Assembly: GCA_023227835.1 (NCBI GenBank)
Contig: JALOCI010000022.1
Span: 1-43,321 of the forward strand
Source: Bacteroidales bacterium
GTDB taxonomy: Bacteria; Bacteroidota; Bacteroidia; Bacteroidales; UBA932
Direction of reading: 5' to 3'
DNA length: 43,321 bases
In this document: in pieces, positions 9,766 through 19,400 of the stretch
Layout: the number at the start of each line of letters is the position of its first letter
How positions within the stretch are numbered: the stretch's first letter is position 1
Position numbers and translations under genes: made by a program
The notes under the pieces: generated by a model
The model's database searches: none
What the model saw: the letters and a program-made list of their open reading frames with translations, nothing else
Told to the model about the DNA's origin: nothing

Positions 9766-10902
9766 TTAAAGATTCCAATCTGCAGGGGCCCATTTGGCCT
9801 CTACCTCATTTTGTATTGTTTCACTAAGGTTAGCAAAGAAATTTAATCCGGTAAGTGCCTCTATCTGGTCTACCGATTTTGCCTGAAGTGCTGTTGCATT
9901 TCCTGAACCGTACGCCCTGTGCTCAAACCAGAATCCTATTGCATCATATTTCTGATTTTTTAATCTTAATAAAACTTTAAAATAATAGTTTGGTACTGCG
10001 ATCAGTCCTCCGATCTTGTCAACGGCATGGTTGACAGTCTCGTTACCCCCGACTGTTTTCAGCACTGCTCCGGTTACAACATAAAGTGTGTCACAAGTTG
10101 ACATCCACCCTCTTACCTGCCCCTCTAGTGAAGCCCACATCTGTTGATTAAGTGCTCCCAACTGAGGTGTCATGTTCGTAAAATAGAATGTTTGAGTGTT
10201 TGCCTCAGTTGTACATGTTCTGTCTGCGGAAGGAATCTGATGGCCTCTGTCGTAACCTGTTATACCGCTGTATAAATAAGCTTGATCTGCAGCGGCAAAA
10301 TCAGGATCAGGCTGCCACGCATCCGTCCTAGAGGCAGAACCTATATACATTTGGTTGTGAGGATAGGCAACCCAATAGGAGATTCTCTCACTCTTGTCAT
10401 ACATAAGGGTATAGTTCCTGACATTTTTACCAGCGATATCGATGTAGTGAGTTACAATTTTAGTATTGGTATTACCTCCGCCTGAAGGTATCTCAAGCCA
10501 CTTTAGGTTACCTGTACCCGGGTTTTCGCCACCGCCTGTCTTTGCAGCCTGGGTCAAAGTATTTCTGGCTGATTTGTCTCCGCTGTATACTGAAATCTCC
10601 GCCACTCTTGCAATATCAGAGGCATTAGCAGAAACATTCAGCACCACATTGGCATCACCTTTTCCGCTTGTAATATTTGGAGTGCACCAGCCCTCGCCTC
10701 CCGTCTTATAATTGACGGACAGAGTCCAGTCGCTGTTTGCATCAATGTTTAAAAAAAGACTTGTAGATGAGGCAGAGACAGATTCGCTGCTCAACTCAGC
10801 AGAGAGTTGAACAGCGATCTTATCTTTAGTACATCCCACAAGTAAAGATCCACATAACAAAAGAACTATCGCCTGCAGACCTGTCCCCTCAAAAATTCTC
10901 AT
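9766..10902 (-). CDS. BACON-domain DNA/RNA non-specific endonuclease lipoprotein
   Basis: A 378-residue lipoprotein with lipobox LLVGC (Cys24). Residues about 35-120 form a BACON domain (ANSDWTLSV, a tryptophan-containing loop, closing TLTQAAK). After a Gly-rich linker, residues about 135-370 are an Endonuclease_NS (NucA/NUC1) domain with the hallmark YDRGHQIPSADR, whose His221 should be the general base, and TNMTPQLGALNQQMW with the metal-binding Asn252 and a following Glu260. The enzyme should cut DNA and RNA using one divalent metal at the cell surface. It sits 3 bp after the BACON/DUF5689 lipoprotein gene and 10 bp before the EEP enzyme. BACON is usually a spacer or binding domain in surface glycan enzymes, so its use on a nuclease is notable. 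Confidence 0.88.
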   Translation of the reverse strand: MRIFEGTGLQAIVLLLCGSLLVGCTKDKIAVQLSAELSSESVSASSTSLFLNIDANSDWTLSVNYKTGGEGWCTPNITSGKGDANVVLNVSANASDIARVAEISVYSGDKSARNTLTQAAKTGGGENPGTGNLKWLEIPSGGGNTNTKIVTHYIDIAGKNVRNYTLMYDKSERISYWVAYPHNQMYIGSASRTDAWQPDPDFAAADQAYLYSGITGYDRGHQIPSADRTCTTEANTQTFYFTNMTPQLGALNQQMWASLEGQVRGWMSTCDTLYVVTGAVLKTVGGNETVNHAVDKIGGLIAVPNYYFKVLLRLKNQKYDAIGFWFEHRAYGSGNATALQAKSVDQIEALTGLNFFANLSETIQNEVEAKWAPADWNL

Positions 10903-10905
10903 TTA

Positions 10906-12747
10906 CTATTGTACTGTAATTATAACGTTTGCTAGGCGTGAGTTACCGCCCGAACCTACAGTGCCTCCACCGATAGAAGTCGTCGATGTGCACTTTATTC
11001 TGAAATACACTTTTCCCGAAGTTGCTGCAGCCAATGTATATGTCCTGATGAAAGGAGATGTAGGCATAGCCGCTGCATAAACGATAGCATCGCCCATCTG
11101 GTGCCAAGTTGTATTGTCTGCAGAGAACTCGGCAACGAAGTCCTTAGGGCTTGTGCTGCTCCCATACGCATAGAAAGATATCGAAACAACCTTGCCTGAA
11201 GCTATCGCAGCCTTTGGAGTCATTGAAAAGAGCCAAGACTGGTTAGGACCCCAGTTGTTAGCATATATAGTTGCGCTGGAACTTGTAAAACCGAAAGTCG
11301 GAGCTGTTGTGAAACCGTTCATTTCAAGAGCTGAACCTGTAGAAGCGTCTGTTGATGCCGAAGTTGATGCCATTGGCATTGTCGGAACGGCACTGAATGT
11401 CCATGATCCGAGGGTCAGTGCATTGGCAGCATCTACTACTGTACCATTGACAACTACAGGAGTTGTGATGCCTGTACCGGTGATTGTAAATACAACCGCA
11501 CCTGCTGTTGTAGGTGTTCCGGAAAGGTTAAACACGATATTTCCCGCTGCGGCTGAAAAAGTTCCGGTAGCAGCGACAGGAGTTGTAAGACCTGTAGCAC
11601 CTGCACCGCTGACAGCAACAGAGAGTGAGTATGCATCGTTAACCTTTGCATTTGTATAAGGAATTGTGATTGTTGCAGTTGTTGCAGCGTCTTTGTTCAA
11701 GGCACCTGCGAGACTTGCTGTTCCGTATGTGAGTTTTGCCGAAGATGCGAAACGTGTACCTGTAAGACCTGCAAAATCGGTCCTGTTTCTAGGAGTAACC
11801 TGAATTGCTCCGTTATTGACACTTGCAATACCCTTGAGAGAGCCACTTCCCTGAGGAACAGCCACGCCTACGAATTCAGAGTATTTAGCTGAGAACATTG
11901 TAAAATTCTCACCTGTGCTTGATTCCATGTTAATTGATGTATGAGCGTCAGATGCGGCAATGTTCTTTGTAAGGTCAGCCTCTACCACCTGAACATTGGT
12001 TACAGAGACATACATACTCTCATAGTTGCCGGAAAGCAATTGAGCAGCAGTAATCACAGACGGGTTAATTGCCACTGTCTGGCCTGTAGCTGTCATTTTT
12101 GTATTGTCAAAGTTATTTAACTGGAGTAATCCGTTATACTTTGCAAGAGTGGCGCCCTTAAGGTTAAACTCAAGTTCGGCACCTACTGCGTATGTAGATG
12201 CATTATCAACAAGTCTTACTGCTATACCCGCCCCACCGTCTGAAACGACAATATTCTTGAGTGAAGTTGAGTTTCCGCCGACCTGGTCGCTTATCATGCT
12301 AGCTTTCATGTATATATCAGACGAGATGGTTGTCTCACCCATGGCCCGAAGTGCTGTAACAGTGACATAAGTCTTTGTTATACCCGCAGCTTGTATCACC
12401 TGAACATACTCGTAAATTGTAGAAGTTGCGACTTTAATTGTTGCTGTTCTGTCATTGCCGGTATTAGGCAGACAAGTTACAGTTACAGTAGTTTCACCTT
12501 TCTTTCCGGTACTTGGTGTAAGTGCCACCCAGTCAGCACCTGTTGAATAGGTAACAGTTGTTGCCCAGTCTCTGTTTGTAGTGACAACAAAAGTAGAGCT
12601 TCCACCCTCTTTGGCAACATTAAGTGTTTCTGTGCTTACTTCCAGTGATGGAGTGCCATCATTAACATCCTCTTTACTGCAAGAGGAGATAATTCCTAAA
12701 GTAGATAGGATTACTGTAAAACCTAACAGTTTTATTAATTTTTCCAT
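10906..12747 (-). CDS. BACON + DUF5689 multidomain surface lipoprotein
   Basis: A 613-residue lipoprotein with lipobox GIISSC (Cys23). In order: a BACON domain at about 35-118 (NRDWATTVTYS, closing YVQVIQAAG), a DUF5689/OB-like region at about 125-335 (KNIVVSDGGAGIAVRL, YAVGAELEFNLKG, TPRNRTDFAGL), an Ala/Thr/Val-rich Ig-like module at about 340-445, and a C-terminal beta-sandwich that resembles surface-binding or choice-of-anchor modules. No catalytic motif is seen. It is the first gene of the operon with two nucleases and a TonB receptor and shares BACON with the nuclease and DUF5689 with the last gene, so it may capture nucleic acid at the surface. The low-complexity tail creates long open frames on the other strand that are not genes. 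Confidence 0.7.
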   Translation of the reverse strand: MEKLIKLLGFTVILSTLGIISSCSKEDVNDGTPSLEVSTETLNVAKEGGSSTFVVTTNRDWATTVTYSTGADWVALTPSTGKKGETTVTVTCLPNTGNDRTATIKVATSTIYEYVQVIQAAGITKTYVTVTALRAMGETTISSDIYMKASMISDQVGGNSTSLKNIVVSDGGAGIAVRLVDNASTYAVGAELEFNLKGATLAKYNGLLQLNNFDNTKMTATGQTVAINPSVITAAQLLSGNYESMYVSVTNVQVVEADLTKNIAASDAHTSINMESSTGENFTMFSAKYSEFVGVAVPQGSGSLKGIASVNNGAIQVTPRNRTDFAGLTGTRFASSAKLTYGTASLAGALNKDAATTATITIPYTNAKVNDAYSLSVAVSGAGATGLTTPVAATGTFSAAAGNIVFNLSGTPTTAGAVVFTITGTGITTPVVVNGTVVDAANALTLGSWTFSAVPTMPMASTSASTDASTGSALEMNGFTTAPTFGFTSSSATIYANNWGPNQSWLFSMTPKAAIASGKVVSISFYAYGSSTSPKDFVAEFSADNTTWHQMGDAIVYAAAMPTSPFIRTYTLAAATSGKVYFRIKCTSTTSIGGGTVGSGGNSRLANVIITVQ

Positions 12748-12788
12748 TTTTAAATTATGTAATAAATATTAGAATTCAGTATTTATTA

Positions 12789-12796
12789 CAAAAATA
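12789..12796 (-). promoter_or_regulatory. Bacteroidota-type -7 box for the nuclease/TonB operon
   Basis: The minus strand reads TATTTTTG, matching TAnnTTTG, in the 66-bp spacer before the first operon gene (start at 12747). This would give a leader of roughly 35 nt. A TTG -33 box at normal spacing was not found, so a weak or regulator-dependent promoter is possible. Confidence 0.4.
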
Positions 12797-12813
12797 GAAA
12801 AACTTTATGAAAG

Positions 12814-13563
12814 CTAAAACTTTATACCCAAAGATAATCCGGCCCTGAAACCTCCGAATGGTCCCTTTATGTTGATGGCAGCCTTATTCTGATTAACTTC
12901 TACTGTTTTTGTATATGGATCAATTTCCAGTTCATTCAGTTTGTCGCGCACAACATTTTGGTCTTCTGCCGACATTGGTGTGGATGGTACTCCTGTAAAA
13001 GTTCCGGACCCTGTACCGTAATGAGGTCCGAGGAACCAGAGGTCAAGACACAGGTGTTTACTGAGTGCCCATTGTGACCCGAGCACAAATCCCACTGTGT
13101 GTGATTTTATATTGCCGGACATCTCAACATTGACAGAGACGTCGTTCTCCTCAAAATCCGCAACAATGTTATTTGCATCAAAGTTTGAGTAGCGGTAAAA
13201 CAGCGAAACGTAAAATCCCCGGCCATAACCCTTTTTCCCGAGATAAAAACGGACTTCGGGAGTAATGGCAAAATTACTCAGCTTTGCCTCATTGATAATG
13301 TCAATGACTTGCTGATCATCGGGTTTTGCGTAATCGATGATTTTGTTTTTCAACGGGATTGTGCCTTCCGGCATAAACCTGTATGCCACGGCAAAAGAGA
13401 CTGATTTACTAATCACTCGCTCATACTGAATAGAATAATTCCTGAATGCTATGGGAAGCAGATTGACTTTTATCAGGTTCTTTTGTTGAATATGGTAATC
13501 CTCCTGAGCAGAGATACCTTGGAATACGAAAAGGAGCAGACTAAAAAACATTAATTTTTTCAT
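12814..13563 (-). CDS. DUF3575-like outer-membrane beta-barrel protein
   Basis: A 249-residue protein with a signal peptide ending near GISAQ (residue 20). The mature protein begins NLIKVNLLPIAFRNYSIQYER, the usual opening of DUF3575-like barrels, then alternates amphipathic strands (SFAVAYRFMP, ITPEVRFYLG, GFYVSLFYRYSNF, HTVGFVLGSQWAL) and ends AGLSLGIKF with a C-terminal Phe. It is probably an eight-stranded outer-membrane barrel of unknown role. It is 66 bp upstream of the nuclease operon on the same strand but separated by a likely promoter, and divergent from the hexosaminidase. A weak -7-like TATATTTG on the minus strand at 13624-13631 could serve it. Confidence 0.65.
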   Translation of the reverse strand: MKKLMFFSLLLFVFQGISAQEDYHIQQKNLIKVNLLPIAFRNYSIQYERVISKSVSFAVAYRFMPEGTIPLKNKIIDYAKPDDQQVIDIINEAKLSNFAITPEVRFYLGKKGYGRGFYVSLFYRYSNFDANNIVADFEENDVSVNVEMSGNIKSHTVGFVLGSQWALSKHLCLDLWFLGPHYGTGSGTFTGVPSTPMSAEDQNVVRDKLNELEIDPYTKTVEVNQNKAAINIKGPFGGFRAGLSLGIKF

Positions 13564-13667
13564 GACTCACCTCCGATTTATTTCAGAACTTATATATAAA
13601 GTTAGTATTTTATCAGAATTCGACAAATATATCTAAATTCGGATATTGATTTTTTTTTAAAAGAGTT

Positions 13668-15308
13668 ATGATGAATTTTATAAAATCAAGACTTACTGTT
13701 ACATTGATGATAATTATATCGTCTATAAATACAAGTGGTGCTGTTAACATTGTGCCTGCCCCCGCTTCAATGATATCCGGAAAGGGGTATTTCAGACTTA
13801 CTCCAAAAATCTCAATAATAACAAATACCGGGAATAAAGCCGTTAAGGATATTGCCGGGTTAATAAACAGGCATCTTACAGAATTTTATAATTTCTCCGC
13901 CCTTCCCATTGAGAATGGTTCAACAGAAAAAAATGGTTCCATTATTATTAATCTTGATGAAAATTACAGTACAAACCCGGAAGGTTATAAATTGACTGTT
14001 ACCAAAAATTACATTGAGATATGCTCATCTGCTCCCAACGGTATATTTTACGGAATACAGACGCTTTTCCAGATGATGCCGCCGGAGAAAAAAGAGATCT
14101 CAAAAATTAAGATAAAATGTGCCAAAATAGAGGACTATCCGCGTTTCAGCTGGAGGGGGCTTCATCTGGATGTTTGCCGGCATTTCATGCCCAAGGAATT
14201 TATCTTGAAATACCTGGACTATATGGCAATGCACAAGCTCAACACCTTCCACTTCCACTTGACAGACGATCAGGGCTGGAGGATAGAGATAAAGAAATAT
14301 CCGCTCCTTACTCAAATCGGCGCTGTAAGAAGCGAGACTCTTGTGGGGCGCTATTCAAAAGATAATGCCGTATATGACGGCACTCCGTACTCAGGGTTTT
14401 ACACACAGGAGGATATTAAAGAGATTGTAAAATATGCTGCGGAACGCTATATAACAGTTGTTCCGGAAATAGAGATGCCGGGTCATGCACTGGCTGCCCT
14501 CTCAGCATATCCTGAACTCGGATGTACCGGCGGGCCATATAAGAGTGCAACCAAATGGGGAGTGTTTGATGATGTAATGTGTGCCGGAAAAGAGAGCACG
14601 TTCAAGTTTCTTGAAGGTGTACTTGAAGTGATTATCTCTCTCTTTCCATCAAGCTATATACATGTAGGCGGCGATGAGTGTCCTAAGGTCAGATGGCACG
14701 ATTGTCCCTTATGTCAGCAGAGAATGAAGGATGAATCCCTTGCCGACGAGCATCAGCTTCAAAGTTACTTTATCCAGAGAATCGAGAAATTTATAAACGG
14801 CAAGGGCCGCAAACTTATTGGATGGGACGAGATTCTTGAGGGAGGGCTTGCCCCGAATGCTGCTGTAATGTCATGGCGAGGAGAAGAGGGGGGCATATCA
14901 GCTGCCGGTCAGCAGCACTTTGTTGTAATGACCCCAGGCAGCCATTGCTATCTTGATCACTACCAGGGAGACAAAGAGACGGAACCTTTGGCAATAGGTG
15001 GTTACACTCCTCTGGAAAAAATATACGGATATGAGCCTGTGCCGGCGGCGCTCAGTGCTGAAAATGCACGGTTCGTCATGGGAGCTCAGGGAAATGTCTG
15101 GACAGAATATATGGCATCGACTGCACATGTCGAATATATGGTCTACCCTCGCGCCGCCGCCCTATCGGAGGTGTTGTGGTCTCCGAAGGAGTCGCGGGAC
15201 TACCCGTCATTCATGAAGAGAATGAAGACTATGGTCAAAAGATATAAGAACATAGGTCTTAATTACTGTCCTAATGAATTTTCAAAAAGCAAGAAAAAAC
15301 ATGATTAA
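13668..15308 (+). CDS. Beta-N-acetylhexosaminidase, GH20 family
   Basis: A 546-residue secreted enzyme with a signal peptide (hydrophobic residues about 8-25). Residues about 27-150 are the GH20b-like N-terminal domain (NIVPAPASM, YGIQTLFQ). The catalytic TIM barrel follows with WRGLHLDVCRHF, HLTDDQGWR, PEIEMPGHA and HVGGDECPK, in which Asp336-Glu337 is the catalytic pair for substrate-assisted removal of terminal GlcNAc or GalNAc. Later WDEILEGG and NVWTEYM complete the active site. It likely works in the periplasm on host glycans, chitin fragments or peptidoglycan. The stop codon overlaps the pdxH start by 8 bp, so the two genes are probably co-transcribed although their roles are unrelated. 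Confidence 0.93.
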   Translation: MMNFIKSRLTVTLMIIISSINTSGAVNIVPAPASMISGKGYFRLTPKISIITNTGNKAVKDIAGLINRHLTEFYNFSALPIENGSTEKNGSIIINLDENYSTNPEGYKLTVTKNYIEICSSAPNGIFYGIQTLFQMMPPEKKEISKIKIKCAKIEDYPRFSWRGLHLDVCRHFMPKEFILKYLDYMAMHKLNTFHFHLTDDQGWRIEIKKYPLLTQIGAVRSETLVGRYSKDNAVYDGTPYSGFYTQEDIKEIVKYAAERYITVVPEIEMPGHALAALSAYPELGCTGGPYKSATKWGVFDDVMCAGKESTFKFLEGVLEVIISLFPSSYIHVGGDECPKVRWHDCPLCQQRMKDESLADEHQLQSYFIQRIEKFINGKGRKLIGWDEILEGGLAPNAAVMSWRGEEGGISAAGQQHFVVMTPGSHCYLDHYQGDKETEPLAIGGYTPLEKIYGYEPVPAALSAENARFVMGAQGNVWTEYMASTAHVEYMVYPRAAALSEVLWSPKESRDYPSFMKRMKTMVKRYKNIGLNYCPNEFSKSKKKHD

Positions 15309-15891
15309 CGAGAGCATTATGAAGGAAAATCCTTTTGACCAGTTCAACCTGTGGTACAACGAGGAGATGGAAAGCAAGAGCTTCTTGCCGGATGCCATGA
15401 CTCTTTCAACCGTGGGGGACGACATGATGCCCTCTTCAAGGATTGTTTTTATGAAGATTCTAACCGAAGAGGGTTTTATTTTCTTCACAAACTACAGGAG
15501 TAAAAAAGGGAGGCAACTTGAGGAGAATCCGAAAGCCTCCCTGCTGTTTTTCTGGCCCAGGCTTATAAGACAGGTTCGTGTTGAGGGGTTAGTGGAGAGG
15601 TGCAATGAACAGATCTCGGATGATTATTTCAATTCCAGACCTTTACCAAGCAGGGCATCCTCAGCCCTTTCAAAACAGAGTGAGCCGTTGGATGACAAGG
15701 AGGAGTTCGACAATAATGTTAAAAGGGTTGCAGAGAATCCGGAGCTGGTCATAAGACCTCTTCACTGGGGCGGATATATTCTGAAACCTCAGTTGTTTGA
15801 ATTCTGGCAAAATAGAGAACATCGGTCACACGACCGCTTTATGTATACTCTTGAAGGAAATGGATGGAAAATCACCAGACTCTATCCTTGA
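15301..15891 (+). CDS. pdxH: Pyridoxamine/pyridoxine 5'-phosphate oxidase
   Basis: PdxH oxidises pyridoxine or pyridoxamine 5'-phosphate to pyridoxal 5'-phosphate using FMN in the cytoplasm. Visible signatures are NPFDQFNLWYNEE at the start, PSSRIVFMK (FMN phosphate contacts), FFTNYRSKKGRQL, ASLLFFWPRLIRQVRVEG, and the C-terminal FWQNREHRSHDR, where the usual Leu before HDR is Ser. I chose ATG 15301, which overlaps the stop of the GH20 gene as ATGATTAA and gives 196 residues; an in-frame ATG at 15274 lies well inside the GH20 gene and would add nine unconserved residues, while ATG 15319 is also possible. The 3' end overlaps the convergent membrane-protein gene by 10 bp. Confidence 0.93.
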   Translation: MINESIMKENPFDQFNLWYNEEMESKSFLPDAMTLSTVGDDMMPSSRIVFMKILTEEGFIFFTNYRSKKGRQLEENPKASLLFFWPRLIRQVRVEGLVERCNEQISDDYFNSRPLPSRASSALSKQSEPLDDKEEFDNNVKRVAENPELVIRPLHWGGYILKPQLFEFWQNREHRSHDRFMYTLEGNGWKITRLYP

Positions 15892-16280
15892 TTCGCATTT
15901 TCCTTGTTCTCTTCCTCTCTTCTCAGACTTCTGACCACGCACTTGCATACTACAAGCATTGTAAACATTATCATGAGAGCAAGATAGAGAACAAATTCAC
16001 CTACAGATACCACCCAATCGGTAGTGGAACTAAGCCCGCCTGATGCAATGAAGAGCAAAGTGACCAGTAGATGCCCGCCTGAAAGTACGGCTATTCCATG
16101 CCAGGAGACATCCCAGTCCCTTTTCCTTCCCTTGAATTTCCTGATAAATGCAGATGTGTAGAGACCAAAAATTACAAACAGATAGACAACGATTCTGATA
16201 AGATTTTCCGAGTCCATGAGCCATATTAACAGCAAGAGCAACAGGACCAGTATTGTCAGATATATATCCAGCTTTTTCAT
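15882..16280 (-). CDS. Small four-helix integral membrane protein, unknown family
   Basis: A 132-residue protein with about four hydrophobic segments at residues 6-22, 27-45, 62-80 and 88-112 (for example IYLTILVLLLLLLIWLM and FVLYLALMIMFTMLVV), a basic loop FKGRKRDWD between the second and third, and a charged C-terminus. The layout resembles small Bacteroidota membrane proteins of unknown role; I do not recognise the family. It is convergent with pdxH and overlaps it by 10 bp. Composition and start context look like a real gene; function is not assigned. Confidence 0.6.
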   Translation of the reverse strand: MKKLDIYLTILVLLLLLLIWLMDSENLIRIVVYLFVIFGLYTSAFIRKFKGRKRDWDVSWHGIAVLSGGHLLVTLLFIASGGLSSTTDWVVSVGEFVLYLALMIMFTMLVVCKCVVRSLRREEENKENANQG

Positions 16281-16467
16281 GATTTGGATATAATTAATCC
16301 AAATATACTAAAAAAGATGGTGAATCAGAAATTTATACCGGCAATTCTACCACGAAAATATTGATAATCGCCCCTAACATCTGCGATGATAAAAAGTCGA
16401 AGAAGCCTGATCAGCATATTCCCCTTTCCATCCTGGAACTTATCCCTTCCCTCAAATGGGATGAGCG

Positions 16468-19400
16468 CTATCTGACTAAGTATTTAGTGAAATAATCCCT
16501 TTTTCTTCTTTCAAAATAGGATTTATATGGGTTTTCATAACTATGGCTCTGCCCGGGAAGAATAAGGAGATCAAAATCCTTGTTGTTTTTAATCAAGGCA
16601 TCTATCAAACGGAAAGTGTGTGCAGGATGAACATTCGCATCATTATCCCCTGTTATAAGGAATAGCTTACCTTTAAGCCTGGATACAAGATCCATATTTG
16701 TGCCGACTTTCAACTTGAATTTCTCGTCAACACCATGATACGATTCAACCCAATTTCGGTTGTAAATATTATTGTCATAATTACCGGAAGAGGCCACAGC
16801 CACTTTATAGAAATCAGGAAAGGTGCATATTGCTGCCGCTGACATCATTGCTCCGCCGGAATGTCCGTAAATTCCAATTCGGGTACTGTCCATATATTTA
16901 TATCTTCGACAGAGCTGCTCAAGTCCGGCTTTATCATCGTCAAGTGCAAAATCTCTTATATTACCATATCCATAAGAAGCATAGGCCTTGTTTCTGACAG
17001 GAGTTCCCCCGCGATGACCCATACAAACCACAATAATACCTCTTTGTGCCAATGCCGTATTGTTATATCTGTCAAACACTGTAAACTCTGTCCAAACGGT
17101 CTCAGTATGAGGGCCTGGATAGACCTGTGATACAACAGGATACACCTTTGTAGAGTCAAAATCAAAAGGCTTCCACATAATTCCGTAGAGATTGGTCACG
17201 CCGTCTGCTGCCTTTACCGTAAACTGCTCCGGCATTTTCCATCCATAATCCAGGAGTTTAGAGATATCAGGGTGCTCTATTACCTCATATAGTCTTCCCT
17301 CTCCGTCTCTGGCAGAAATTACGGGCAAAGTATCCACTCTTGAGTAATTGTCTATAATAAGATTGCCGGACGGGCTGATAAAAGTGTGATGTGTTGCATT
17401 CTCTGTTGTAAGAAGCTTTATTTTTTTCCCATCTGTCTTTACTTTATACAGATATGCGTAGTTTGGATTTCTGCCAGATTCTTTACCATAACCGGATACA
17501 AACAGTTGGTTGGCGGTTGTGTCTATTTTTATAATTTTACCTGCCGTCCACTCCCCTTTTGTTATCTGGTTTATCAGCTTTCCCTCAGAGTTATATCTGT
17601 AATAATGTCCCCAGCCGCTTCTATCAGACCAGAATAGTATTTCAGAGCCATTCTTTATAACATGACACTGAAAGATGTCATAGTTGATATAAGGTCTGCT
17701 TTTTTCAGCAATAAGGACCTTGACAGAACCATCTGAGGCATTCACACTGCACAACTCCAACTCATCACGGGTACGCTTCTTTCTCAAGAGGAAAAAACGA
17801 TCATTTACACCCTCAGCCTTGACGATATCAACATCCTGTCCGGGCCACTTGTCTATGTCAATTTTATTAAACGTCCCCTTCTCTGCATCTCCGCAAAAAA
17901 CTTCATATCCGGTCACTAATGAGTCTCCGGGAAGCTCATAGGTATATGTGGTAACAAATGGCCGGCCGATGCTTGTTGTGTGCAATAGAGGCATGGTCTT
18001 CAACTTACGTTTGTCGGTACGGGTTATGTAGAACTTATTGGTTTTCCCCACCCAGCCCATATCTGCTAATACAAAACTATGGTCCTGCTCCGAATCTGAA
18101 CTCAATTCTGTAATTTGTCCCGATGTGACATTTTTCACTTTCAGGATATTCTTGTCCATGATAAGTTCAAAACGTCCATCGGGAGAGAGCCCTAAGATTC
18201 TGAAATTGATTTTCTCCTTGTTCAAGGGGAGTAACTGCCTAGTTCCTGCCTTATATTCATAGCTTTTTCCCGAATACTCCAAACAAGCTAGTATACCAGA
18301 ATCATTAAATTTAGGGGTGCAAAAAACTAACTTAGGATTGTATTTCGGATTGTTCAATTTGAGAATGCTATCAATTACATGTGTATTATAAATCTCCCTC
18401 TTTCTGTTTTTGGGATCGAAAGAGTAATAGTGCTTCGCCCCTCCCGGTTCTTCAAATACATACCAACATATATCCTTTTTGGGATGAAAGAAGGGAATGA
18501 CTTGTGTCATTCCCACTTTATTTTTAAGATTTGGTACATCGTACTTTTCTGATTCCAGCTCTTCCAACGGAGGAAAAGCTGATTTCAGATAATTCATTAC
18601 ATTGGACTGCTTACCGCTTTTCAAAACAGCTTTCACTATGTCAAGCAACCTCGGGTGCGCTTTTGGTCCGTTTTGAGGTAAATAAGCAAGAAAACCGAAT
18701 AATACCTGTTGGTTCGCGGCGGAAAAATCCCCTATATTATCTGCCAGAATGTTACCTACCCTTAACGTATCATTATTTGTTGCAGCAATCACCATATCCA
18801 TTATGGCAAGATATTGAGACTTTTCAGGGATATTAGTCTTTGCAACCTTGTTTTTTAAATCGATAAAATCCTGAGTGTTACGTCTATGATCTTTAAAATA
18901 CCACCCTCTTAAAACATAATCTGATGTTTGTCTGACATTTGATGCTATTTTCGAATATACAGAGTCTGCTCCCATGGTTTTTATGAAATCTGCATAATTG
19001 TCCAGGAGGTAATCTACGTTTCTACTTTTGACCCCTGAAAGCTCCCGCTCATATCTGTTCTGACCAAAAAGCAACCAGTTGTCAGGACTTATTCTCTCCT
19101 CATGAGTCAGTTTGTCAAAATATTCAGATGCAATTCTCTTACCCTCTGTTCTTTCATTAAGGCTCAGCTTAAGTTTTATATATTCCCGGTAAAAGTTGCC
19201 GTCACAGTTACCTTGTTTATACATTTTGTCCATAGTGGCAACTTTGTTGTCAGGATTTAGTCCCTCCCTGATCTTTGCCATGAATTGACCTACTGGCATC
19301 CCCCCTATAAACTTAAACAGAAGCTCGCCCTTTGAATTCAGAAGCAGGAATGAGGGATATGCCTCGACCTTGTATGGTTTGGCGTATTTCTTACCCTCCT

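Noticed and set aside
11192..11659. A 155-codon plus-strand open frame
   Set aside because: It lies fully inside the BACON/DUF5689 lipoprotein gene on the other strand; its Ala/Val/Pro-rich product mirrors the Ala/Thr/Val-rich repeat of the true gene.
16300..16494. A plus-strand frame in the 187-bp spacer reading about KILIIAPNICDD and ending LTKYLVK
   Set aside because: There is no start codon, and the end overlaps the peptidase gene, whose own C-terminus reads FTKYLVR because that stretch is nearly palindromic. A decayed gene end cannot be excluded but is not supported.
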